64,000 nucleotides of DNA from Leptobrachium leishanense (lineage: Eukaryota; Chordata; Amphibia; Anura; Megophryidae): positions 1,240,001 to 1,304,000 of the forward strand of contig CM019066.1 in assembly GCA_009667805.1 (NCBI GenBank), written 5' to 3'. The notes below the pieces were generated by a model. It did not search any database and was not told the origin of the DNA. It saw nothing but the letters and a program-made list of their open reading frames with translations. Made by a program: the position numbers and the translations under genes. Each line of letters begins with the position of its first letter. Positions within the stretch are counted from its first letter, which is position 1. Below, piece after piece: positions 36,431-48,055 of the stretch.

Positions 36431-37965
36431 AGCAGGTAGAAAGTGACAAAAACACAGTTGAAATGGGAGGGCATACTTACCTCCGGCCAAATGTAAATTT
36501 GTAGTAATTTAGCCCCCAGGAACTCTGTGGTTAGAGTTTTTTTTTTATATATATATAAATAAATATTTAAATGAATGAAATTTAAGTTAATGTTCATTTA
36601 GCATAATGACATATACCAAAATAATGTTTTCTTCTGATATTCTGATTCTCTCCATTCCTCTCTAATGCTGCATGTCTTTTTAATCCCCTAAAGTTCCTCA
36701 AATAATTCAAATCCAGTGTCCCTGTTCCCACCAATCTCCTGATCATAGAATTATTTTGACACTGAGGCAATCTCTACGTAACCATCAACATATTCCTCTG
36801 CTCTATCATCTCCTGTTGTATCAATATTCCTCTGGCATTCTATTCAACATTTGAATATTGTCTCCTATTGAGAACATCATACTCTCTTTATTGTGTATAT
36901 ACATCATCAGCTTATACCCTGAGCGCCCCCTCCCACCACAAATAGAAGCAATAATATATTGATCCTCCAAACCATCTGTAACCAGATCAGATTCATGCAA
37001 TTAATATCTCTGTTTCACAAAAGGCTAATGAGACACAGAAATTTAAATTAATGATTTGTTTAATAAGTAAATGTAACAGAACGAAAGTCATTTTGTAGAA
37101 GTAACAGATTGATAGGGTCTTAAGTGCCATAACCAGGCATAAATATTATTATAGATTTGGCCTTAAAATAGCCATAATGTGGATGACCTCTGGACTCACG
37201 AAGAGTCATCCTTCAGCTGGCAGGAGAGGAAAAAACTCCTATTAGTGGAGGAAACCTCTGGTTAACCGTGCATGAAGAACTGCCCTTCCCTCTGGGCATT
37301 AAGAGGTTAATGTAGTTTCTATGATATAAGGGCTTGTTCAGTTTAAGGGGATTGATTAGAAATGCACGTGTAGACACACAAACATATATAGACAGACATA
37401 CATAAAACCGATTAGTACTAAAGGTCTAGGCAAATTTCTCCTACCCCCCTCCCCCTACACAAGCCTCCCAACGCAGCACGCAAAGCTTAAGGGGATACAA
37501 GTTTGTGTTGCGCAAACCATATCGCTCGCAGCTAGAACCTCCAAAGCACCAAAGTCTTATCTAAAGTAGTCAAGCTCCAAGTCTTCAGACACATCGAAGT
37601 GAGGCACAGATCTCTACACCATGGAAAGGGATACGGGTGAAGCTCTGTCAGAGCCTCAGACATGTCTGAGAGATAGAATGTTCAGGCAGTTACAGCAACA
37701 GATACCTTTATGACAATACAGTTGCCTGTATGGCATTACAGAAGCTGTCTTTATGACCACTGATTTTTCATGGCTTTCAATCCACAACAAAGGACAGTTC
37801 CAGTGGGGGATGGGAGATGAACAATTTTAATAATATAAAAAGGGGACGGATGTTCAAATGGGATCTTTACGATCACTAAACATTTTCCTTTTAGTACAAA
37901 ATAAAACATCACATTCATAAAGCCCCTCGTAAGCAGTACTTTGTTTGAAAACGCCTTTTAAAAGT
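36431..37965. other. Spacer, no gene seen
   Basis: AT-rich; a T-run at 36537-36548 and (AT)n follow. No coding or repeat family recognised. Confidence 0.5.
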
Positions 37966-38138
37966 TGCAGGTTTTTTTTTACCCTGTTCGGCGGCTTGTC
38001 GGCTTTTTTGGATCAATTCGGCGGTTTTGCGGCGGATCGTCGGATGCATTCGGCGGTGTTTTGGTGCTTTTTCAGATCGATCTGGTGGTTTTTCGATTCC
38101 TTCAGCAGTGACAATTCGGTGCTCTCTGAATTACTCTG
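37966..38138. repeat. CAGGGT-family right-end fragment
   Basis: 'ttaccctgttcggcggcttg', CGGCGGTTTTGCGGC and the terminal 'ttcggtgctctctgaattactctg' match the complement of the copy starting at 63768. The left part is missing. Confidence 0.6.
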
Positions 38139-38239
38139 ATAGTTATCCTTACTCTGGGCCTATTAATGGGCCTGGAGCTCCAGCTCCAATAACCCCTATG
38201 TTAAAAAGGCCCTGCTTGTGGAGTGTTCCTGATATGCCA

Positions 38240-38826
38240 TGGTTTTTGGCTACCAAGAGTGGTGCAAGGAAGGGCAACGAGTGAACCGGCGTCGTGGACA
38301 TGGACGCCCAAAGCACACTGATGCACACGGGCAGTGGAGGCTAGCCTATCTGGTCCAATCACAAAGAGAAGCTACTGTAGCTCAAATTGCTGAAAACCGT
38401 AATGCTGGCCATGAAAGAAAGGTGTCAGAACACATGTGACACGTACCACCTATTTAGAGATTGCTGCTGACCACATACACTCTTTCTTGGCAATGGTGTT
38501 CTCTGATGGCAGTGGCATCCTGTCACACTGCAAAAACTGTGCAGGAATGGTTTGAGGAACATGACAAAGATTTCAAGGTGTTGCCTTGGCCTCCATAATC
38601 TCCAGATCTCAATCCGATTAAGAATTTGTGGGTTGTGCTGGAACAACAAACCAATCCATGGAGGCCCCACCTCACAATTTGCAGGATTTAAGCAATCTGC
38701 TGCTATTGCCTTGGTGCCAGATACCACAGGACACATCTTGTGGAGTCCATGCTTCAATGCATCACAACTATGTTGGCAGCACGAGGGGGACCTACACGAA
38801 ATTAAGCAGGTGGTTTTAATGGTGTG
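38240..38826 (+). pseudogene. Degenerate Tc1/mariner transposase, fourth type
   Basis: The first part reads NRRRGHGRPKHTDAHG (basic GRP-type linker), then REATVAQIAENRNAGHERKV (DNA-binding helices). After a large deletion come LAMVFSDGSG, EWFEEHDKDFKVLPWP, SPDLNPIKNLW (catalytic glutamate region, with K in place of E) and the C-terminus with ISRWF-like changes. The segment that should carry the second aspartate (QQDNAPCHTAK) is collapsed to 'cctgtcacactgcaaaa'. The catalytic residues are lost and several stops are present. Confidence 0.75.
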
Positions 38827-39327
38827 ACTGATCAGTGTAAAAGAAACGCCAAATGTACCAGGCGGAGAAATCCCAATGCATGTAAACAATATTTAGGCCT
38901 AATGACAAGGTGTAAAAGAAATCCTGTGAATCATGACGGTATAACGCAAGGATAAAAGCATAGCATAACTTTTAATAGAGAACAGAACAACTGCACAACG
39001 TCAAATGTATAATGTTGTATTACAGCATCAGGGGGCGATGCAGACAGATCACTGACAACAACCCAGCAGGAGAAAGTGACATTTCTGGATCAAAGTTAAA
39101 AGCCGAGCACAGAAGACTGGAAGTTAAAGGCAGTAGTTTCCATTGTAGCAGCACTGCGTGATATTTAAAGTAAATATATTCCTTGAAGATGACACCTACT
39201 TTTCACTATCTTTTTCTTGATATAAATTTAGTTGCCACCTTTGTGACAGTCACATTCCTTTTTAAAGATGAGGGCAAGATAAAGGAGTTGGGTATGGGGA
39301 TGCAGTGCCTTAGGATTAAAAATCTAT
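38827..39327. other. Spacer, no feature recognised
   Basis: AT-rich sequence with short open frames only. Confidence 0.5.
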
Positions 39328-39460
39328 GGGCAGTATTACAAAGCTGTTGCCAACTTAACCAGAGCTGTTGTAAACTTAACAGAGCCATTATAGTCTATGG
39401 AGATGGTAAGGTTACAACAACTCTGGTTAAGTTAGCACCCACTTTGTAATATGGCCCAGT
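39328..39460. repeat. Short palindromic MITE, GGGCAGTATTACAAAG ends
   Basis: GGGCAGTATTACAAAG on the left faces 'ctttgtaatatggccc' on the right; the interior 'aaccagagctgttgtaaact' is repeated in inverse as 'acaacaactctggttaagtt'. A second, split copy starts at about 39480 and resumes after 39910. Confidence 0.75.
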
Positions 39461-39511
39461 GTATTTTAATAATAGTCCTTGGGCAATATTCCAAAGTTGG
39501 TGCTAACTTAA

Positions 39512-39906
39512 CCCCCCTAGCGGTTTTCCCGAGTGTGGCTCGGGGTTAACTTTCATTGCCAAAAGCGGTAACCCCAAGCCACACTCGGGCTGCATACATA
39601 CCTGTACCTACGCTCCCTCGCTGACCTCCACGATCGCATTCTCCTCCGGCGATCACGGTGTTCTGCTTCCTAGTTCCCTTCTCGCGAGAAGGGAACCAGG
39701 AAGTAGGTTGTCGCGATCGCCGGAGGAGACTGCGGGGGACAGCGAGGGAGCGCAGAGACAGGTAATGTATACAGCACAAGTGTGGCTCGGGGTTACCTCT
39801 TTCAGCAGTGCATTTAACCCAGAGCCACACTTGAAGACCGCTTGGGGGCTAGATAAATTGTTCAGATTCTGACATAAAATATGTCAGAATCGGAACGCTA
39901 GGGAGG
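39512..39906. mobile_element. TTAA-flanked MITE, 395 bp (piggyBac-like)
   Basis: TTAA at 39508-39511 and 39907-39910. Ends CCCCCCTAGCG and, inward from the right, CCTCCCTAGCG. GC-rich centre with 'tcctccggcgatcacgg' facing 'cgcgatcgccggagga' and 'cccttctcgcgagaaggg'. It is inserted in the MITE copy described at 39480. Confidence 0.85.
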
Positions 39907-39981
39907 TTAACCAGTGCTGCTGTAAACTTAACAACCCCATAGACTAGAATGGCTCTGGTAAGTTTACAACAGCTCTGGTTA

Positions 39982-40620
39982 CAGTTACAAGTATTTATAA
40001 AGCGCTACCAAGTTCCGTAGCGCTGTACAATAGGACCAACGGCACCAGTTGAATTTACTCAAATGAAATCCACCACCTTGAATGTGATGTTTCGGTTTTG
40101 AGAAAAAAAAAATATAAGAAGGAATAGAAAAATTGCACAGACTGGATACAAAATGACAGGTACAGTCTAGCCACCATGAACAGTTAAACTTATTTAACTG
40201 GTCATGGAGACAGGAGTGTGATTTGCCCATCCCTTAATGCAGAGAGGGTTCTGATTGGCTGCGTACATGCTAGACAGGCATACACAATCTTCAAGGGGGG
40301 GCAAAGTCTATGCTGCAGGAAATGGCTAGCTAGCCAGAAGAGTGCCCGAGGAGACGACAGTATGGGAGAAAAGGTAACAGACATTCAAGATTTTAGATGA
40401 GTCGCCAATTTGTCCAAAAAACGAATCAAGAACAGGACACACCTTGACAAATGAGATGAAAAACAAATAACAGGAATTATTTTCTTTCAGTGCAGTTAGT
40501 TTTTGTTTTAGACGGTGCCCCTGTGAGTACAATTTGCAGGTGTATTGTTTTAAATTGATATTGTCACATATCATGGCCGGTATGAGGCATGTGGCTCCTG
40601 GAGACATGTGTCTTTCCATT
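39982..40620. other. Spacer with a short interspersed-repeat scrap
   Basis: 'aaagcgctaccaagttccgtagcgctgtacaa' (about 39997-40030) also occurs near 63634-63664 and looks like the end of an L2-type or SINE repeat. No gene seen. Confidence 0.5.
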
Positions 40621-40689
40621 CTGGTGCTCTGTCATTTTAATGACAATGTCTGTCATGTACATCATTTTCAGCTGCCCCTCCGCGCCCTG

Positions 40690-41640
40690 CGTCCAATTGC
40701 ATCCTTGTAATCATGCCACCATGTGCATGCGTCATACTAATCACACTTTTAGCCACACACCTTCTCTCTCAACCAATCAGGGCAGCTTGTATGGTATTTA
40801 TATCCTCTTCCTGTCTTCTCCCTGTTGTGGTTTATTGCCCTTCAGAATATTTGTATCACTTCTTGTTTTGTTTGACTATTTCTGATTTATCGAAATGTAG
40901 ACCTCAGCTTCTTTACTTGTTGTGAGTTTCTCCCGTCCTAGACCTCAGCTTCTTTACTCGTTGTGTGTTTCTCCCGTCCTAGACCTCAGCTTCTTTACTT
41001 GTGTGTGTTTCTCCCTTCCTAGACCTCAGCTTCTTTACTCGTTGTGTGTTTCTCCCGTCCTAGACCTCAGCTTCGTTACTTGTTGTGTGTTTCTCCCGTC
41101 CTAGACCTCAGCTTCTTTACTTGTGTGTTTCTCCCGTCCTAGACCTCAGCTTCTTTACTTGTTGTGTGTTTCTCCCGTCCTAGACCTCAGCTTCTTTACT
41201 CGTTGTGTGTTTCTCCCGTCCTAGACCTCAGCTTCTTTACTTGTGTGTTTCTCCCATCCTAGGCCTCAGCTTCTTTACTTGTTGTGTGTTTCTCCCTTCC
41301 TAGACCTCAGCTTCTTTACTCGTTGTGTGTTTCTCCCGTCCTAGACCTCAGCTTCGTTACTTGTTGTGTGTTTCTCCCGTCCTAGACCTCAGCTTCGTTA
41401 CTTGTTGTGTGTTTCTCCCGTCCTAGACCTCAGCTTCTTTACTTGTTGTGTGTTTCTCCCGTCCTAGACCTCAGCTTCTTTACTTGTTGTGTGTTTCTCC
41501 TGTCACAGACGTCGGCTTGACACTGTTTTCTTTCTCTGTTTTGCCCGGCTATCTAAGGACCGGTTTATTTCTAGGCTTTACCCCTGGTTTGAATTTTGGG
41601 CTGTGTGTACCCCAACCCGTGTCAGAAGTCAATGTGGGTG
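40690..41640 (+). repeat. LTR-like repeat containing a 41-bp array
   Basis: 'atggtatttatatcc' at 40793 could be a TATA region; C/T-rich 'cttgacactgttttctttct' and 'ctaaggaccggtttatttct' follow the array. This resembles a gypsy-type LTR, but no confirmed ends. Confidence 0.35.
40905..41505. repeat. 41-bp minisatellite, about 14-15 copies
   Basis: Unit CGTCCTAGACCTCAGCTTCT + TTACTTGTTGTGTGTTTCTCC, with 37-39-bp shortened variants (GTGTGTTT without TTGT). An origin from the flanking LTR-like sequence is likely, because a diverged unit (gtcacagacgtcggcttgac) follows directly. Confidence 0.93.
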
Positions 41641-42639
41641 GGCTGCTTGGCAGTTGAGTTGGTAGTGGTAAGTGGTGGGCATAAACGTTTAATCTTTAAG
41701 AAAAACACATAATGGAACGCAATGCCTAAAAGCCGGAGCAACAACATAAAAGCTGCTCAGTGTGGGTCAGAGCTAAATGTTCAATAAATAAAAGTTGATG
41801 ATCAGGGGTTGTGCTGTTTATCAAAGTCTGCTATGCCGATCTCCTAATACAAAGTGGCACTCTAGACACTTGGCAAGACTAGCCGGTGTTACCAAATCTC
41901 CTATTTATTTATTTTTTACTTTATTTATTTATAAAGGATTTTACCAGGAAGGATACATTGAGATTTCTCTCGTTTTCAAGTATGTCCTGGGTTCAAGAAC
42001 ATTGAAGTGTTACAGTTACAGAAATACAAAGTAATAAAATGCAGGATATTAAAAAAAACATAAATATACAGATTAACAGAAAATAAATATGTAGGAAATA
42101 GTCATTATGTTACATGTTTACAGGTGCATTCCGTATTGAGGTATGTTAATATGGAGCTCTTAAGGGACTTTAAACTGGGGGAAGATTTGATGGTGTCTGG
42201 GAGGTTATTACATATTTGCGGTGCTCTGTAGGAAAATGAGGACCAAGCCACTGTCTTTTTGTATTGTGGTATTGCAAGCAATGTTCCCTCTAATTTTTGG
42301 GGGCCGTGAGCGCACCAGATTTTTCATGAGCAACAATATTTTCGTCATGAGCGCTTATTGACTATGGTAACCAATAGTTGGTTTTTTAAAAGTAGCGCAA
42401 TTGATCGTACGTGTAAGTGAAAACTGTTCAAAGCTAAAACGAAGCAACCAGATGATTTGATAAAACTTATATCTGAATGAATGTATATTTATATTTTCTA
42501 ACTCATGTGAGAAAAGAAAAGGAAAAACTTCCATCAATTAAGGTACATGAGACTTCTACAAATATCAGTCCTATCATTTATAAGAGTCTGATAACCTATA
42601 TTTACCTAGATTTGTTCACGTCTGTCACCACTGGGATTT

Positions 42640-45600
42640 TTTCCTGCTTTTTTAGACAGCTAAACCAGATTTCCCTGCTTTTTTAGACAGCTAAACCAGA
42701 GATTTCCCTGCTTTTTTAGACAGTTAAACCACTGGGATTTTTCCCTGCTTTTTTAGACAGCTAAACCAGATTTCCCTGCTTTTTTAGACAGCTAAACCAG
42801 ATTTCCCTGCTTTTTTAGACAGCTAAACCAGAGATTTCCCTGCTTTTTTAGACAGTTAAACCACTGGGATTTTTCCCCTGCTTTTTTAGACAGTTAAACC
42901 ACTGGGATTTTTCCCTGCTTTTTTAGACAGCTAAACCAGATTTCCCTGCTTTTTTAGACAGCTAAACCACTGAGATTTTTCCCTGCTTTTTTAGACAGCT
43001 AAGCCAGATTTCCCTGCTTTTTTAGACAGCTAAACCAGATTTCCCTGCTTTTTTAGACAGCTAAACCACTGAGATTTTTCCCTGCTTTTTTAGACAGCTA
43101 AACCAGATTTCCCTGCTTTTTTAGACAGCTAAACCAGATTTCCCTGCTTTTTTAGACAGCTAAACCAGATTTCCCTGCTTTTTTAGACAGCTAAACCACT
43201 GAGATTTTTCCCTGCTTTTTTAGACAGCTAAACCAGATTTCCCTGCTTTTTTAGACAGCTAAACCAGATTTCCCTGCTTTTTTAGACAGCTAAACCAGAG
43301 ATTTCCCTGCTTTTTTAGACAGTTAAACCACTGGGATTTTTCCCTGCTTTTTTAGACAGTTAAACCACTGGGATTTTTCCCTGCTTTTTTAGACAGCTAA
43401 ACCAGATTTCCCTGCTTTTTTAGACAGCTAAACCAGAGATTTCCCTGCTTTTTTAGACAGTTAAACCACTGGGATTTTTCCCTGCTTTTTTAGACAGCTA
43501 AACCAGATTTCCCTGCTTTTTTAGACAGCTAAACCAGATTTCCCTGCTTTTTTTAGACGGCTAAACCAGAGATTTCCCTGCTTTTTTAGACAGTTAAACC
43601 ACTGGGATTTTTCCCTGCTTTTTTAGACAGTTAAACCACTGGGATTTTTCCCTGCTTTTTTAGACAGCTAAACCAGATTTCCCCCTTTTTTAGACAGCTA
43701 AACCACTGAGATTTTTCCCTGCTTTTTTAGACAGCTAAGCCAGATTTCCCTGCTTTTTTAGACAGCTAAACCAGATTTCCCTGCTTTTTTAGACAGCTAA
43801 CCAGATTTCCCTGCTTTTTTAGACAGCTAAACCACTGAGATTTTTCCCTGCTTTTTTAGACAGCTAAACCAGATTTCCCTGCTTTTTTAGACAGCTAAAC
43901 CAGATTTCCCTGCTTTTTTAGACAGCTAAACCAGATTTCCCTGCTTTTTTAGACAGCTAAACCACTGAGATTTTTCCCTGCTTTTTTTAGACAGCTAAAC
44001 CAGATTTCCCTGCTTTTTTAGACAGCTAAACCAGATTTCCCTGCTTTTTTAGACAGCTAAACCAGAGATTTCCCTGCTTTTTTAGACAGTTAAACCACTG
44101 GGATTTTTCCCTGCTTTTTTAGACAGTTAAACCACTGGGATTTTTCCCTGCTTTTTTAGACAGCTAAACCAGATTTCCCTGCTTTTTTAGACAGCTAAAC
44201 CACTGAGATTTTTCCCTGCTTTTTTAGACAGCTAAGCCAGATTTCCCTGCTTTTTTAGACAGCTAAACCAGATTTCCCTGCTTTTTTAGACAGCTAAACC
44301 AGATTTCCCTGCTTTTTTAGACAGCTAAACCACTGAGATTTTTCCCCTGCTTTTTTAGACAGCTAAACCAGATTTCCCTGCTTTTTTAGACAGCTAAACC
44401 AGATTTCCCTGCTTTTTTAGACAGCTAAACCAGATTTCCCTGCTTTTTTAGACAGCTAAACCACTGAGATTTTTCCCTGCTTTTTTAGACAGCTAAACCA
44501 GATTTCCCTGCTTTTTTAGACAGCTAAACCAGATTTCCCTGCTTTTTTAGACAGCTAAACCAGAGATTTCCCTGCTTTTTTAGACAGTTAAACCACTGGG
44601 ATTTTTCCCTGCTTTTTTAGACAGCTAAACCAGATTTCCCTGCTTTTTTAGACAGCTAAACCACTGAGATTTTTCCCTGCTTTTTTAGACAGCTAAGCCA
44701 GATTTCCCTGCTTTTTTAGACAGCTAAACCAGATTTCCCTGCTTTTTTAGACAGCTAAACCAGATTTCCCTGCTTTTTTAGACAGCTAAACCACTGAGAT
44801 TTTTCCCTGCTTTTTTAGACAGCTAAACCAGATTTCCCTGCTTTTTTAGACAGCTAAACCAGATTTCCCTGCTTTTTTAGACAGCTAAACCAGATTTCCC
44901 TGCTTTTTTAGACAGCTAAACCACTGAGATTTTTCCCTGCTTTTTTAGACAGCTAAACCAGATTTCCCTGCTTTTTTAGACAGCTAAACCAGATTTCCCT
45001 GCTTTTTTAGACAGCTAAACCAGAGATTTCCCTGCTTTTTTAGACAGTTAAACCACTGGGATTTTTCCCTGCTTTTTTAGACAGTTAAACCACTGGGATT
45101 TTTCCCTGCTTTTTTAGACAGCTAAACCAGATTTCCCTGCTTTTTTAGACAGCTAAACCACTGAGATTTTTCCCTGCTTTTTTAGACAGCTAAGCCAGAT
45201 TTCCCTGCTTTTTTAGACAGCTAAACCAGATTTCCCTGCTTTTTTAGACAGCTAAACCAGATTTCCCTGCTTTTTTAGACAGCTAAACCACTGAGATTTT
45301 TCCCCTGCTTTTTTAGACAGCTAAACCAGATTTCCCTGCTTTTTTAGACAGCTAAACCAGATTTCCCTGCTTTTTTAGACAGCTAAACCAGATTTCCCTG
45401 CTTTTTTAGACAGCTAAACCACTGAGATTTTTCCCTGCTTTTTTAGACAGCTAAACCAGATTTCCCTGCTTTTTTAGACAGCTAAACCACTGAGATTTTT
45501 CCCTGCTTTTTTAGACAGCTAAGCCAGATTTCCCTGCTTTTTTAGACAGCTAAACCAGAGATTTCCCTGCTTTTTTAGACAGCTAAACCACTGAGATTTT

Positions 45601-45775
45601 CCCCTGCTTTTTTAGACAGCTAAACCATATTTCCCTGCTTTTTTAGACAGCTAAACCAGAGATTTCCCTGCTTTTTTAGACAGTTAAACCACTGGGATTT
45701 TTCCCTGCTTTTTTAGACAGCTAAACCACTGAGATTTTCCCCTGCTTTTTTAGACAGCTAAGCCAGAGATTTCCC
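42640..45775. repeat. 31-37-bp satellite array with higher-order structure
   Basis: About 93 units of TTTCCCTGCTTTTTTAGACAG + CTAAACCAGA. Length variants: 31 bp (CCAGA), 33 bp (CCAGAGA), 37 bp (CCACTGAGATT or CCACTGGGATT). The AAGCC variant recurs at 43001, 43737, 44234, 44695, 45192 and 45521, i.e. with 497, 461 and 497-base spacing in the middle. This shows a ~15-unit higher-order period of about 497 bases. Confidence 0.95.
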
Positions 45776-46183
45776 TGCAGCGTTAGAGAAGCACAGCGGC
45801 GGTGAGATGCTGACAGCGCGGAAGAACGGGCGCGCGCAGAGTATTTATGCTCTGCCCCCTGTACGTGCGTTCCGGCGTGACGTCATCATCGTGCCGGAAC
45901 GCAGGTACGTGTTCAGCTGCGCGACGAAGAGCTCCCCCCAGAACTTCGCCGTCGCGCAGCGCCTACAGCCTGTAAGTTACAGGCGCCGGACAGAGCGCTC
46001 TGTAACTTACAGCCTGAGCAGGATGTTCCGGCGCCCCCTTTCTACGCGGGTCGGCCACCCCTGGTATAGAGCCTCGCGGGTTGGCCACCCCTGCACTAAT
46101 TTGTGCGCGCATAAATACACGTTGTGCGCGCTGTCATTGCATTCCGTGCGCGGGCGCGCACGTTAGAGGGAATCCATTGGATT

Positions 46184-47150
46184 TGCCCCAGCTCACAAAT
46201 GGATTTGCCCCCAGCTCATGGATTTGCCCCAGCTCTCACATGGATTTGCCCCAACTCATGGATTTGCCCAGCTCATGGATTTGCCCCCAGCTCATGGATT
46301 TGCCCCCCAACTCATGGATTTGCCCCCCAACTCATGGATTTGCCCCCCAACTCATGGATTTGCCCCCCAACTCATGGATTTGCCCCCCAGCTCATGGATT
46401 TGCCCCCCAGCTCGTGGATTTGCCCCCCAGCTCGTGGATTTGCCCCCCAGCTCTTGGATTTGCCCCCCAGCTCGTGGATATGCCCAGCTCGTGGATTTAA
46501 CCCCCCAGCTCGTGGATTTGCCCCCAGCTCGTGGATTTGCCCCCCAGCTCATGGATTTGGCCCCCAGCTCGTGGATTTGGCCCCCAGCTCATGGATTTGG
46601 CCCCCAGCTCATGGATTTGGCCCCCAGCTCGTGGATTTGGCCCCCAGCTCGTGGATTTGGCCCCCAGATCATGGATTTGGCCCCCAGCTCTTGGATTTGC
46701 CCCCAGCTCGTGGATATGCCCAGCTCGTGGATTTAACCCCCCAGCTCGTGGATTTGCCCCCCAGCTCGTGGATTTGCCCCCCAGCTCATGGATTTGGCCC
46801 CCAGCTCGTGGATTTGGCCCCCAGCTCATGGATTTGGCCCCCAGCTCATGGATTTGGCCCCCAGCTCGTGGATTTGGCCCCCAGCTCGTGGATTTGGCCC
46901 CCAGATCATGGATTTGGCCCCCAGCTCTTGGATTTGCCCCCCAGCTCGTGGATATGCCCAGCTCGTGGATTTAACCCCCCAGCTCATGGATTTGCCCCCC
47001 AGCTCGTGGATTTGCCCCCCAGCTCATGGATTTGGCCCCCAGCTCATGGATTTGGCCCCCAGCTCATGGATTTGCCCCCCAGCTCATGGATTTGCCCCCC
47101 AGCTCGTGGATTTAACCCCCCAGCTCGTGGATTTGGCCCCCAGCTCATAC
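46184..47150. repeat. ~20-bp minisatellite in the hAT-ended composite
   Basis: About 47 units of TGCCCCCCAGCTCGTGGATT and variants (TGGCCCCCAG, CATGG, AACTC). A multi-unit block beginning 'ccagctcgtggatatgccca' and 'gctcgtggatttaacccccc' recurs near 46479, 46708 and 46951, a higher-order period of ~230-240 bases. Long open frames are translations of the repeat. Confidence 0.93.
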
Positions 47151-47545
47151 CTGGTTAGTTGCCCCAGCGGGGTTTAAGGGGACCCAGATGCCGGGCAGCG
47201 CGGGAATGCCTGCCCGGTCCTGAAGAGTCCGTCCTGTTAAAGGGGATGGCTGCGTGGCGTGCGTGCGCAGGTCACGCGGTCCGGCCAGTCAGGTGGCCTG
47301 ATTAGCCGGACCACGTGACCGGCTGCGCGCGCACGCACGCAGCCGCTTAGGACGGACTCTTCAGAACCGGGCAGGCACTCACGCGCTGCCCGGCTCTGGG
47401 TCCCCTCAAACCCCGCCGGTTGCCATGCGCGCATAACCACAAGTTGTGCGCGCTGGCACCGCGTTCCCTGCGCGCGCGCGCACGCGCGCACGTTGCAGGG
47501 AACACTGATTGCAAGTAAGGTGCTGGTCCTGGATCGGAGGTTATA

Positions 47546-48055
47546 TAGTTATATAGGCTGAAAAAGACATGCGTCCATCGGGTTCAGCCTCTCCCACATA
47601 ACCTACTGCTGTTGATCCAAAAGAAGGCAAAAAACCCAGTCTGAAATATGCAACATACCGGGAAAAAATTCCTTCTTGACCCCAGAATGGCAGTCAGATT
47701 TCTCCTTGGATCAAGAAGCTTTTACCCACATATTAAATATTATAACCCTTAATATTCTGTGCCTGCAGGAAGCCATCCAGTCGTTTTTTAAAAGTCTGTA
47801 CAGACTCTGACCCAACCACCTCAACAGGCAGAGAATTCCACAGCTTTATTGTTCTCACCGTAAAATAACCCTTCCTATGCTTTAAGCTAAATTTTCTTTC
47901 TTCCAGTCTAAATGGAAGGGGTCATCCATTTAGACTGGAAGAAAGAAAATTTAGCTTAAAGCATAGGAAGGGTTATTTTACGGTGAGAACAATAAAGCTG
48001 TGGAATTCTCTGCCTGTTGAGGTGGTTGGGTCAGAGTCTGTTATAGGATGTTATA
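47546..48055. mobile_element. Retroelement 3' fragment with head-to-head inversion
   Basis: Inserted in LINE copy 3 between GTTATA repeats (47540-47545 and 48056-48061). It contains 'ggctgaaaaagacatgcgtcc' and 'ccgggaaaaaattccttctt', a widespread amphibian LINE-type 3' region. Then 47805-47912 ('acccaaccacctcaacaggc' ... 'cttccagtctaaatgga') is repeated as its reverse complement at 47929-48040. Confidence 0.72.

Larger units (their letters stand above)
42279..47507. mobile_element. hAT-ended composite element, 5.2 kb
   Basis: Left end CAATGTTCCCTCTAATTTTT; right inward CAGTGTTCCCTGCAACGTGC. An exact 8-bp duplication ATTGCAAG (42271-42278, 47508-47515) is confirmed by LINE copies 1 and 2. It contains a 3.1-kb satellite (42640-45775), GC-rich palindromes, an internal second end 'cgcacgttagagggaat' at about 46157-46173, the ~20-bp minisatellite and a GC-rich core. 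No transposase. The internal end suggests two elements joined in tandem. Confidence 0.88.

Noticed and set aside
39997..40030. tRNA-derived SINE
   Set aside because: No A-box/B-box pair with a tRNA-like fold was seen; the sequence fits the 3' end of an L2-type repeat better.
42640..45775. CRISPR-like regular repeat array
   Set aside because: Units are directly adjacent without unique spacers, the context is a vertebrate transposon, and no cas genes are present.
45807..46166. 119-residue open frame (MLTARKNGRAQSIY...)
   Set aside because: Lies in GC-rich palindromic sequence of the hAT-ended composite; no domain or splice context.
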